A DNA stretch of 64,000 bases from Dasyornis broadbenti (Eukaryota > Chordata > Aves > Passeriformes > Dasyornithidae): the NCBI GenBank assembly GCA_013397935.1, contig VZRN01004661.1:1058420-1122419 (forward strand), in the 5' to 3' direction. The notes under the pieces are model-generated. The model saw only the letters and a list, made by a program, of their open reading frames with translations, did no database searches and was not told where the DNA came from. Shown one piece after another: positions 1 through 11,400 of the stretch. How positions within the stretch are numbered: the first letter of the stretch is position 1; each line of letters starts with the position of its first letter. A program made the position numbers and the translations under genes.

Positions 1-3000
1 TAAATGCACATGAAGTTACACCGTCCGTGAAAGGTGAGGATACAGATTTTTAAATCAAGGGCACTCAAGTGTAGGCATGGCTGATTAGCATCAGCTACTT
101 CATATGTCAAGTCATCTAAAGCTTAATCTAATCTTAAGAAAATCAGTGGTAATTCTACTGCAGATTTCAGATCAGTGGCTTCAAAATTATTCAACACTTG
201 GGAGGAGGGACATTCTTTGGAAATGTGTAGGTGCCAATATACCCAAATGGACATATTTTTTAATACCTTTAGTATATTTAAGAAAGTAAATTTTTGAAAA
301 TATCATGGGAAACAGAAGATGACATGATCATGGATCTGATTGGGATTTTGAAGCCCCTGAAGGCATCTTTTCCTTTGTGTTTGAGACATCAAGCAAGCTC
401 TCTATGTCCTTAAGGACCTAAATATCTCTGACAATCTGAATTCAGGAAGAAGAATTCATTGGTTGTCAACAGCAGAAGCGTTTGGAAGTTGAGTGCTTTT
501 AAAAACATTGCTGTAGAGGTGAAAAAAGAGCTGCTGGCCTTGGATTTAGGTTGAAACCTGTTTTCATGAGTTTGCATGACAGTCCTATAGGTCTTGCTTG
601 CAGTACTAATTAAAACAAACACATTCCTCTACCAGCAAGTTTTCCTTTCCCTGGCAGTTTTGTATTTACACAAGCAGTGAATTGCTGCTTTGATGTGTGC
701 ATGGAACCAAGTCCCATATTACTGGGAATTAGTTTAAATTGTATGAAAATGATGCTTCTGTAAGCAATACAGAGAGAAGCTAATATACTTATTTATGTTA
801 AAGCATGTATTTTGTTTGAGAGAAACAACCAGCTATTAAACACTAAATCCCACAATTCGGGGTGGGAGGGGGGAATTAAGTAGGCAGTGGAATGCTACTC
901 TGACGTACAGTGTTGTGAGTTTACATTACAGTGGCAGTATCCAATCAGTATTTTTAATTCTTTTAATTACTGAACTCTCTAGAGTACATAATGGTGTGGA
1001 ATATACACATGTATCTGTAATAAACAACATGTATCTTGAAGAAATGGATTTAGTTTTGGCAACAACTTGATAGGGAGATCAAAGAGCTAGCTGGCATTAA
1101 AATGATTTAGATACATTTGTCATAGGCAGCTGTTATGCTAATCTCATTTATGCAGTTGTCAGCTGATAGGTTCTGATGAGCCAGCTTAGTGGGAAAATCA
1201 TTAGTAGATCCCTATTGTGATAAATGTTATTTATTACTGTCAAATGGTATTAATGTTTGATTCAAAGATGGGAAATGGGCATCATCTACATGAAGTTCAT
1301 CCATTCATGGTCAATGATGACAAAGGGAGCTGTTGAATTCCAGCCAAAGGAACTTCATTTCTGTAAGAAAAAGAATAATGGATTTAATTTGCATATGTTT
1401 TAAAAGGGTAATGAAGTAATATGATGTTTATCTTGGTTGAAGAGTGGTAATTTTTGCTGGCATGGCTCCAGCAACATTTGAGTCATTGTGCAGCATTTGC
1501 TGTTCAGTTGTTGGTTGTGGAAGGGGCTTTTCAAAGCAGCAGGTGCATAAGGGGGGAGGAAACTAAAATGGTTTATTCATTAGACCAAAAAATGAGCAAT
1601 CTCTGTCTTTCCCCTTACCCTCCAGAAGTATATTTAAAACCATCTTCCTTCATTTTACTTCTGCTACGTCAGTATTTCTTTTTCTCTTCCTGTCTGAGGC
1701 CTTGCTTCTTGAATTAGTCATAGATCCATACCGATTTCCACTCCGTCTTTGTTGTGATTTGACTCTGTGCATTTAACTATTTAGATGAAGTAGGACAGAG
1801 ACAGCAGCACCTCATTCCAAACTATGAGGCAAATAGAAGTTGGGAGATGGGCACACATGGCTGTAAAATGGAGTATTTCTTATTTATTTTTTCAAGAGAA
1901 AAGAACCCCATATTTTGGCTAATTAGCCATGCAGCTGGTTTTTAAGTTGTTGAAAAGTGTTCTCTCTGCTTGTGATTTTGCATGGAGGCATTCCTCTTTC
2001 TCTTCTCTGTTCTACTACAGCTGCAGTGCTGTAATCTATTTCTAACTGGTCTGAAGTTTAAGAAAACCCCCCAGAAAAACTCAACAAAAAACCCCCCACC
2101 AAATGCATAGGAAAAAAAAAAACAACCGAAACTTAATTATGGTACAACCATAATAAAGGGGGCTAATTTTAACTACTCATTGTAAGAAGATAGGCATCAG
2201 AATATTATTTCATTGCAAGCTATGTTCTGCCGCTGGTATATTTATTATCGATAGACATAGAAATTAAATCAGGGTACTCTGGAAGCTTTAAATCATTGTG
2301 TATAGTAAATAATAAAGTAACAAGGGTAAAATAAGGAAGAACTGACTGAAAAAGTTCTGTAGTTAACACGAGGACCAAATAAATTTCACAATTCTTTCTG
2401 TGGGGTCTACCCTGGCCAGTAATTAATAGCCTTTATATTTGAGTAGTAAGAAATTCCTGATATTCAAGACAATTGTGATCTTCTCAAAGGCAGGTGTATG
2501 CTAAATTCTCATTGATTTTTAGTAAGAAATGACTGCATCACCGTCTAGGCGCTCAAATTCCTGTGAAAAACAGTTTATTTTTAATTGCTGGTAGGGGTAT
2601 TGGAGCGTGGATGGAGGTAGGTACTATATGCAGTTCTTCAAATTAAAAATAATAAATTGTATCTTGTAAATGAACTGGTAGCAATTAATGCTCCCTAAAC
2701 CAGGTAGACAAAATACTACAGGGAGTTATGCATGTTTTGAATTTAAAACCTTTGGATCGTGTTTTACTGATGTATGTACTCTGTATCAACAAAGTCTCTG
2801 GAAACTGATCAGGGATAGTTCTAAAGAGCTATCTACAGTATTAATTTTTGAGGTTGTTAAAAAAATGTTGCCATTCAGAGATCTGCAAAGAAATCTTGTA
2901 GTGCAGTGCTGCAAAGAAACAAAGAACAATTCTACCAATTTCTGCTGCTTAAAGGTTTTCTGACCAGTTTTAGCCCCATATTTAAAACATCTTATGAGGC

Positions 3001-3235
3001 TGCTCTAGGTGTCACACTTAAGCATCTGAGGCAGAAATCCTTTATGAAATCTGCAATCCAGCATGTGAGGTCGTGCATACCCAGTGGGTTCCTGGGCTAG
3101 CAGACAGGATTGAATGGGCTGGTTTTGTGCATTCTTTAGGTGGGTGTAGAAGCAGATGTTTGCTCCACACACAGTCACTCAAAACACTCAACTTTCAGTG
3201 GTGTGGATGTAGTTTCTGACTGAGGCTATTGAAAA
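1..3235. other. Anonymous AT-rich non-coding DNA
   Basis: I see no supported gene here. The few open frames are short (under 100 codons) and carry no recognisable motif. Local features are a C-rich/A-rich patch at about 2065-2125 (runs of C alternating with A runs), a pyrimidine-rich plus strand at about 1600-1700, and a slightly less AT-rich block at about 3000-3235 leading into the CR1 tail. Nothing indicates a promoter or exon. Confidence 0.6.
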
Positions 3236-3237
3236 TG

Positions 3238-3325
3238 TGGAAGGTGTCCCTGCCCACGGCAGGGGGTTAGAACTAGGTAAGTTTTGAGACTCCTTCTGAG
3301 CCAAACCCTTCTGTGATTCTATGAA
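3238..3325 (+). mobile_element. CR1 LINE, truncated 3' tail
   Basis: This is the 3' end of a chicken-repeat-1 (CR1) non-LTR retrotransposon, the dominant LINE of birds. Seen in the sequence: 'ggtgtccctgcccacggcag' at 3243-3262, then 'ggttagaactagg', then 'gagccaaacccttctgtgat' (3298-3317) running into 'tctatgaa'. This word order is the usual end of avian CR1 copies, which finish in short ATTCTATGA-type units instead of poly(A). Only about 90 bases can be aligned by eye, so the copy is strongly 5'-truncated, as most CR1 insertions are. The middle ('gtaagttttgagactccttc') is diverged, so it is not recent. It cannot move by itself. The upstream limit is uncertain. Confidence 0.85.
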
Positions 3326-3774
3326 CTGCCTAAGTGCTGTCAAATCTTTCAGACCTCATGAACAAGACTTACCAAAATATGAATCCTGACTTGTTGCCAC
3401 AGCACCGCTGCCTCAGAGTCCATATTGTCTGTTCTTAGTACTGTATGAGAATCTGTTCCTTCTTCACTGTGATTTTTAGACCAAAAAAATGTTTCAATAA
3501 ATATGTATAAGCTGTTTCTCCAAACAGCTGCATCTTTTGGAGGCTTGCTGCAGATACTGCTCCAAGTTTTCAGAGTTTGGATTTGAGTCCATTTCCTTTC
3601 CTACCTCCCCCACCATGTCTGCACATTTAGATGAGTGGTTTCCTTGGTTACTTCTGGCAGAAATTACAGATGATCCTTACCCACTATTAGGATGCTATTT
3701 AGTACAATACATGGAGTGTAAGACCTTGGATCTTATCTGCTTCCTTATTAGTTCCTGGCAGTTCACAGGTTTGG

Positions 3775-3818
3775 TTTTTTCTTTTTTTTTTTCCTTTTTC
3801 TTTTTTTTTTCCTTCCCC
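3775..3818. repeat. Pyrimidine tract (poly-T with C interruptions)
   Basis: The plus strand reads as T runs of 6, 11, 5 and 10 separated by single or paired C, ending in 'ccttcccc'. On the minus strand it is an A-rich purine tract that lies about 80 bases downstream of the decayed coding frame at 3897-4502. It may be a simple low-complexity tract or, if that frame is a retrocopy, the eroded remains of its poly(A) tail. Confidence 0.7.
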
Positions 3819-3896
3819 AAGCTGTGAAAAAACTAGTTTGAGTTAGGATAGATTTAAAAATCTTGCTGTGGGAGAGCACATATATCTTTAGCTTAC

Positions 3897-4502
3897 TTTG
3901 ATAGTCCTCTGAGGCTGTTCTGTAAAGTAGATAGATTTGTCTCAATCTGTCTTTATGTTGAGATGTGTTGGGCTTGCTCCATTTTTTGTGATAAGAGTTG
4001 CTTTGTAGGTCATAGGAGATAAACGTAGATCTTGTTGAGAGATTTGCTTGTCAAACTGTGTGATGTATTCCATGACTACTAACTTCTGGAGAGTGTGGGA
4101 TTGTTATGACACGTATAATATACTGTAAAATTCATCCTGAAACCGCTGAAATTCATCACTCACACTGGCATATTGAATCCCCAGTTTATCAAGGATACTG
4201 AAAGTAGCTAAAATTGCTTCCAGCTTACGATTAGCTAGTTGACTAGTTAACTCTGGCATCAAGATTATCTCTGGAAATGGTGCAAAATATTCAGTAAATG
4301 GACATGTTCCAGTAGGTTTATGTTCTCTTTCCCTCTTTTTTTTATCTTTCAGATGCTGTCTACATTCCTGTGGTGTCACTTCTATAATTGGGGTCAATAC
4401 TGTTGTTTGGGGCTCTTTTTTGGTCATGCAGCGCTATGGACCATATTTGTGGGGCAAGTAATTTTGCAGCTGGCAGATTGTTCTTGTACTATTTAGTGAA
4501 TT
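3897..4502 (-). pseudogene. Decayed 202-codon frame, possible relic exon or retrocopy
   Basis: I do not recognise the protein. On the minus strand one frame stays protein-like for exactly 202 codons but is broken by TAG at 4434-4436, TAA at 4104-4106 and TGA at 3942-3944. The longest open part is 107 codons (4104-4427). Its composition looks genic: a charged patch 'HLKDKKKREREHKP', then 'TEYFAPFPEIIL', then a helical-looking stretch 'ANRKLEAILATFSILDKLG' and 'DEFQRFQDEFYSIL'. After the TAA the same frame continues with 'MEYITQFDKQISQQDL' and 'SPMTYKATLITKNGASP'. No signal peptide or membrane segment is seen. The frame starts right after a pyrimidine-rich 'tttttatctag' (acceptor-like, 4503-4513) and ends at a 'gtaagc' (donor-like, 3891-3896), with both boundaries in phase 0. 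This fits a dead internal exon. The alternative is a processed retrocopy, because an A-rich tract follows at 3775-3818 on the same strand. Codons are AT-ending, like the surroundings. That it is not functional is fairly safe; its parent gene is unknown. Confidence 0.5.
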
Positions 4503-4513
4503 CTAGATAAAAA

Positions 4514-7500
4514 CAATTTCTTTTAAGAGGTGACAGTTTTGTAACTGTAATATGGAACAGATTTGTGCTACTCCTCTCTACTGTAGAGGATTAAATGGTA
4601 TCTTATGAAGTCACCCTTAATCTGACGAAATATATTTTTACTCTCTAAAAAAAAAAATACCCAACCACTATTTGATTTACTTAAGAATTTTCATATAAGA
4701 GGCAATGAAATGTTTCTTGCTGTGTGCAATTTGTTGCAAGGACAAGTGCTGTGAGAATTTTCTGTAGAATTTGTGGTTTTCAGGAGGGGAAAGGAAACAG
4801 CTTTGCCATCAGGGGTTTGCTGGTTTGACATGCAGAGAAGTCTCTTAAAGAAATTGAAGGAGAACAGTCCCTAGCGTCAGCCAGCAGGAAGATGAGGTCA
4901 GGGAAGGAGGTGCTACTGGGATTTCTGTAGAAAGCAAGAAAAGGCAGTGGAGCAGTGAACTTCCCTGTCCTTCAGTCCAGAACAAGCCTTGTGGTCTGAG
5001 AATGGTGAAGTGAAGGAATATGTCTCTCTCAGCAGGCTGCTGCTGCACCTAACAGAGGGAAACTTCGTTTGTGATCTTTCACTGTGGCTGCCAACCCCCC
5101 AGTCTGGTATGGAACACGGAAAATGAGTTACTGACAAGTTATTGCTTATGGACAGAGGAAAAATGAGAGAAGGAAGAGAAGTTAAAGGGAGCAACTTAAA
5201 GGCAGATATTAGGGTGCTTTTTTAAAGAGTCAAGAAATAGATGAAGGTAACTTTGTCCATTTAGAAATAAATCAGATAATGAATATTTTGAATTTGATAT
5301 CACTGACATGCTTTTAAAATATATGCATACATACACAGACACGGTGCCAGGAAACAGCTTTTGCACTTAAGGATCTGTTTGCAAGAGAATAAAAAGTTTT
5401 TTGTTGTTTTGCAGAAACTGTAAGTAAACTGTAAGGGAGACTGAAAACACTAAAATAACATCTGCGTTAAAACTGCAAAGGCTTTCAGGGCACGTACTGT
5501 ATTTTTTTGGAAACATGCCTTTTGTACTTTATTTGGCATCTCATGATGCATTTCAGAACAGCTTGTGTAAAGTCATCAGTTGTCATCTACTTTCTGATCA
5601 AAACCTGGTGAATTAGTTTTTGGCAAGCCTGGTCTATATCATTATCCTCTGCTCTATTCTCTTAGGCTTGCTTGCCTGTAAGCAAACATCTGTATAAAAT
5701 TATTTGCAATCAGTAGTGATGCTTTCTCCCTGCTGTCACAGGAGGCAGCATTTTTCTAAGTTAGATGTGGACAAATGCCGAGAAACTTAAATGCTAAATC
5801 TCCAGCCCTTTGTACCTTATGAACTCATTTGTGTCAATACAAAGTGAGTGGAAATAACCCTAAACAGTAAGGAAGTCTTCTTTTAATTCTTGGTCTAGAT
5901 GCAAGTGTAATATAATAATGACCCACATTAAGGAGCATAAATGCACATGGAAGGCATTCTGTGAAGAACCTCAATCATTCCACTAACATGAGCCCTGATC
6001 TATCCCCTACCAATGGAAATTGTTCAAATAGTTTCCTTACCTACCAGATGATAAAAATAGAATACTGCCTGCTCTGATTAAGGTCTCTGGTGCCTCTCCT
6101 GGTTTCAAGATGCTTTGAGTGATCTGCTGCTGGCACAAGTGATAGATCAAATGCAGAAGAGCTTTCTTAACAAGGGGCTCCCTCCAAAAACATGTTTACT
6201 ACAATTATTCTGCTTGGCCAGTAAGACTGGGAAGGCCTTTAAGGAAAGAGTAGCACCCTCTAAACTCCTAACACCACTCCTTGTATCAAAATCAAATTTG
6301 AAAATACATTAAAGTAATAACTCTTTTATTTTTCTTTTCCCTCTCTCTCTCTTCAACCTAAGGCAATGCTGCTGTGTTTTAGAGACAGTGTTAGCTAATG
6401 AGTGCCAGTCATGTTGGGGTAATTAATGCAGATGACAGGAATGAAACTTGTATATTTGCTGATGGTTATCAAATCAAGTGAACTCATCTCTCCCAATTCG
6501 CTTTGTCTTGGTGCTGGGAGTAGTGTGGTATTTAAATTATTTTGCTTTTTTTTTTCTTTCCTTTTTTAATTTTTTGTTTTGTTTAGGTTTTGTTTTGCTG
6601 GGATTCCAATCTGTAGCAGTTAGAGCCACTTCAAGGAGAGTGAAATTACATTACAACAGACTTCTAGGATTAATTTTACAATTTGTGATTTTAATTTCAG
6701 TGAAAATGTATTTAAAGTTGTCTGTTTTCAGATTCTCAAATTAAATCTAATGAAAGTTGATAATATTCTAATAATATTAAGTTGGTTTTGGTAGTTATTG
6801 AGGCTGGAAAGAAACGATTAATTCAGGCTAGGAAAAGAGTACATATGAAGAAAACCCCACCATTTAACAGCATTACAACAAAAATGATATGTTTTATAGA
6901 TTTAGTTACTGAACACTTGTGCCATGTAGTAATTCTAAAAATATTGCTTATATTGAGAACATACATGAGTGACTGAGGGTGGATCTATTTTCTTCTGAAA
7001 CTTGTAAGAATCTTTAATTCCCAAGAAGAATTTGATCAGACCTGGATAAAACAACCAAGATTATTTTGAAAAGAAGCCAATGTAAGGTGAGGGAATGAGT
7101 CACAGCCTGGCATATTTTGCAGCCCTTGTGAAACTGAGTATGATTTCAAAGGATGTGCTGTGGCAAAGTGGCTGTCCACATGATAGGCAACTCCTTGTAT
7201 TTTCAAAAACTCATTAATAAGTCTTTGCTCACGGAATATCTATGCCATCAATATGGTCTTGGGAAAGAATGCAGTAGGAGTTGGTGTTAATAATTATAGC
7301 ATCTCAATTTTTTTTTTCTCTGGGTCACTGATGCTGACCAATATCTGGTGGTCACTCTTATGGCATGATGTGAAATTCCTTTTGCTACAGCATTACAATT
7401 GCACGGCACCCAGCACTTCTGCCCATCACTTGATAGAGCTGTTCTGGTAGTGCTGGTGGTTGTGATACTTCCTTTTCCTCTCTGCGCTTTGTATAATCAG

Positions 7501-7690
7501 GAAATAGATTAGCTGAGGAAAATAACTTTTATAAATAATCTTCAACTTGCACTGTTCCATTCATGCTAAGAGGATGTATTTTCTTGCCACAGAATGTTCT
7601 CCTCAATATTCTGTATATTTCAGGAAGATTTCCATTCTACAGGATCTTTTTTCAAAGACTGCTATCTGCTCCCTCTTTTGTGAACTAAAC
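4514..7690. other. Anonymous non-coding DNA
   Basis: I see nothing here that supports a gene. The interval contains short A and T runs (for example at about 4649-4659 and 6549-6558), a purine-rich plus strand at about 4780-4960, and scattered open frames under 100 codons without motifs. No repeat family was recognised by eye. Confidence 0.55.
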
Positions 7691-7699
7691 TTCTAGAAT

Positions 7700-8400
7700 T
7701 TCTGTAATTGCCCTTTTATTATCTTTACTCTTCAAATATTCATTTTATACTAAAGGGACAAGAACTACAGCTGCATTCCAAATGTGGCTTCAAGTCCTCC
7801 CTGTGGTATTAGAATGCTTTATTCCAAGTCTTAATCTTGTTTTCTGTATCTATCCTAGAATCTCTCATCTTATTAATTTAAATACAGTTAATCCTTTTGT
7901 AGATTTTGAAGTTTTTTCCAGTACTAGGACTGTATTCAACTCCTGTTAAATGTTTTGTGGCATATGGCCATGGAGAGACAACTACTTTTTATTATTTTTT
8001 TTGTCATCTCATAACCTTACCTTTCTTTACAATGAATTGCAGATGCCAGTGAAACCACTAACAGTATCGGCGTGTGATCCTGGTCTATTTGTCATTCAGA
8101 ATTTTATTGCCTTTCTCCTTTTGTCTTTACAAGCTCTATTCCCTGGTTTTGTTTCATCAGCAAATTTCTTCACCTTCATGCATATTTCATCTCCTAGGTC
8201 AGTGATATATAAAATGAACAAAAATGGGCATAATACTGATTCTTGTGGCATTCCACTAATCCCTCTCTCCCAAACTGCTCCGTCTCATAAACAGCTTCTG
8301 TCTGTGACATTTAAGCCAGTTCCCTATCCACATATGTGGCTCACCCCAATACCCTACTTAATGACTTTGGACCAAATGCTCTTTTCAGTTTTGTGGTGCA
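7700..8400 (-). mobile_element. Old LINE (CR1 superfamily) reverse-transcriptase fragment
   Basis: Read on the minus strand, this is a decayed piece of the ORF2 polyprotein of a CR1-like non-LTR retrotransposon. Two reverse-transcriptase palm motifs lie in one frame: 'GMPQESVLCPFLF' at 8216-8254, matching the family pattern GVPQGSVLGPLLF, and 'KKFADET' at 8150-8170, matching the catalytic FADDT box with the second aspartate replaced by glutamate. The 15-codon gap between them is close to the family's usual spacing. Just upstream, 'WIGNWLK' (about 8320-8340) fits the WIxNWL segment that precedes them. Further along, 'cttgaagccacatttggaat' (about 7777-7796 on the minus strand) fits the conserved PHLEY-type region, but stops interrupt the frame. 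The plus-strand open frame over 7950-8411 is an antisense shadow. The changed catalytic residue and the stops make it inactive. CR1, L2 and L3 are hard to separate by eye, and the ends are approximate. Confidence 0.75.
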
Positions 8401-11400
8401 GAGGGAAATAAAAGACTGAAAGAAGGACAAAAAGGGAATGGAGGTGGAAGCAGAGACTTAGTGATGTTTTGAAAACCCATGCAACTTCAATTCTGTCTAC
8501 TGTCTCCTCAATAAAAATCTAAAGATTTTTTCATGTGATTCTTTCTTTTTGTTTTCACTCCTGAGTATAAACTTTCAGCTTGTTGTCTTGAGATTACAAT
8601 TTAATTATCTGTTTAGACATACTACTTTGATGTCATGATTTTTGTTACAATTTCACTCGTACTTTTTCAACCATCTGTCCTGAAAGCATGTATGTTAATC
8701 CTCATTAGTAAGGCAAGAAAAGAACTGTCAGATTTCTTGGAATTTATGTTGAAAAGGGGACAACATACAATAAAAGTGTTTCTCGTCTTACAACCATTTA
8801 CAATCTAATCAAAGAAAATCTTTATACCAGATACTTATAAAAGTTTTTTTCTATCCTTGTAGCTTAATTTGTTGTGTATGTTTGAGGTGACTTTTCTCTT
8901 TTCAAAATTCTCCCATTTTTTTCATAAATAATGATTATTATTTTAATAAATTACTCTTTTCTTTCATATGATGGGTCTGTGGTAGTTCCATCTCCTAAAT
9001 TGATCTCTTGGTTTTCTTCTGCAGTGACTGGGTGGTATTTTGTTTTTAGTCTTAACTATTTATACTGTTAGCTTCTTCATTCCTGAACTCTGTTTTCTTA
9101 TCTATAGTTTTCTTTCAGCTTTTTCTGTGCACCCTTTTTTTCTTAGGATTTGGGCTTTGTCTCATAAGTGCTGCTGTTTCCTGTTATAGTTTGTTTTGTT
9201 GTTTACTCTGGATATTTTGATCACTAGCACATTTTTTGTAGTGGAGAATGTGTGTTCTTCATGGAGATCTTTTTTCTCCATATTGTGCCCTTTGTTCAGT
9301 ACTATATTTGATTGCAATTTACCCAGCCCCGTTTGTGCTCTTTCACACTTTGTTCTCCTGAAACTTTATTCGCTTTTATCTCACTGAAGCAGGGTTGAAT
9401 TCATACTGTTGAGGTCCTTACCATATACAGCTTATTTTCAAGCTCTACTTATTAAATACAGTCAGTTCAAATAATTCATGGCCAAAATCTGATCACTATT
9501 GCTCTCTAATGCCCTTCATCAAAATCCAAATATTCCCATTGCCTCCAAGAGAATGAGTAGAAAATATTGAAACAGGTTTCTCTTTTTTCTGATTGCTGAA
9601 CACACTATGCACTAAATGGGTCATTGGGATCCTGTTGGAAGAAAACAATGTGGTGGAAGCAGCTCTATTTTTGCCTTATGTTTACTCAAGCCATGGATTA
9701 CTGTATATGTCCTGTAGCTCTCTCAAGCATGGTAAGTCAGTCTTTAGAGGAACTTAGGATGAAACTGGTCAGAGTGTTGAGTCTGAACTGAGAAGATGAG
9801 TTCTGCATATTTCAAGTTGTCACTGTGGGCATTTTCACATGTCAAGTAAATAACATCTCATCTCTTAACTGCAGGATTAGAATCAATAACATGAGTGTGC
9901 AATGAAGCTCATTGTTCTTGGGTGTTGAAGAATTGCAAGGAACAGTCAAAGGGAAACTGAAATTTGAACAATAACACTGCTGGATTTCATTCATGTCTAT
10001 GCCAGTGCCAAAGCTGATATAGGGACTGGGAAAGGAGTCAATGATCCCAGAAAGACCCATTTTACCATCTCTGAGACAAGTTTGGTGTTAAGGGTGATCT
10101 GGGTATGGTGACACATAGGGCTATCCCTTTCAATGGTGAGTTTGGGGGACATGCTGCTTTGGAATACAGAACAGAGACCAACCCATCTTTCCTACTCTGT
10201 GCAGCTTCGAAAACAAGCAGCAGGAATACGAACAGGAAGAGGGCCTGGCTGGTGTGAGCCATACCCAGGGTTTGTGAGATTCTTGCACTTTGAGCTCCCT
10301 GGTTCATCGCCAAGCTTCTGAATAAATTGATTCTTCTGATCACTGTGCCATCTTCCTCATGCAGGCTATAGGCTCATGTTGTCTGTTCACTTTTACATCT
10401 ATCCTGAGTATGTGATATTCTAGTTTGGTTTACTTTTTACAATAATCAGGGAAAGATTCCTAATAGACCTGAATGTCCAGAAGGAAAAAATCCTTTTCTA
10501 TTTTGCTTCTGTCACCAGTTCATTTTCTTTCTGGGACAGTTATCTTGCACTTTGAGAATCTAAGAAAATTGTAAGTTTAAATAATTTGTCCCTTTAGAAG
10601 CCATCCTCAAACTGTATAAAGGAGAAAAGTGGTATCAGCACAACATGTTTAAAATCCTCTTTGAAAGAGAGCCCCCTCCTTTTCATAGATTGTATAGCAC
10701 AGCTTAACACTAGGGGAGAGAAAAATCTTCTTCCCTTGACAGAATATTTCCATTTTTCTTGTACCTGTACCACAATATTCCTATTCTCTCCCCTTCACAT
10801 CTTCCTTTGCAGGGCCCCTTCTGCAGGGGCAAACTACAGATGAGCACTTCAGCTAAAAAGGCACTCCTTGCTGGAATAATCACCTTTGTTTGTTTTAATT
10901 AAAACTTAGTCAGTGCTTGTGAAAATTACTGGGATTTTGGTACCAGAGGAAAGTGAATAGTTTTGCAGAGTAATGAACTTATGGGAAGGCAGTGGTTGCT
11001 TTTCTTTAGCTCTGTTCCAAACAAAGAACCAAGTTCTACCTTCAGTGTGTGTTACTGGTAATTGAGAGAAGATAGTTTACTGTGACTCTGTCAACTTATA
11101 AAAATAACCAGTGTGCTTCCCCTCAAATATATTCTGAGGGGAATTAAAAGACAACCCTCAAGAAACTGGTTGGAAAAATGTGAGCTGTGCTCCAGGAGTT
11201 ATTATTTCAGTGTTCCGTGGTGGCAGTTTAATGGTAAATCAGTGGGCAAAAGTGCATGGAGGCATCTGAAGACACAGCTTATTTTGTTGCATGTGAGAAA
11301 GATATTGACTGTGTTCTACAGCTTGAATATATCTATCCACATGGACAGCATAAATATTACAGCTAGAATGGCTGAAAATTTTTGAATATAAAGTGTAGGC

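Noticed and set aside
7950..8411. Plus-strand frame of 153 codons
   Set aside because: It is the antisense shadow of the LINE reverse-transcriptase fragment on the minus strand.
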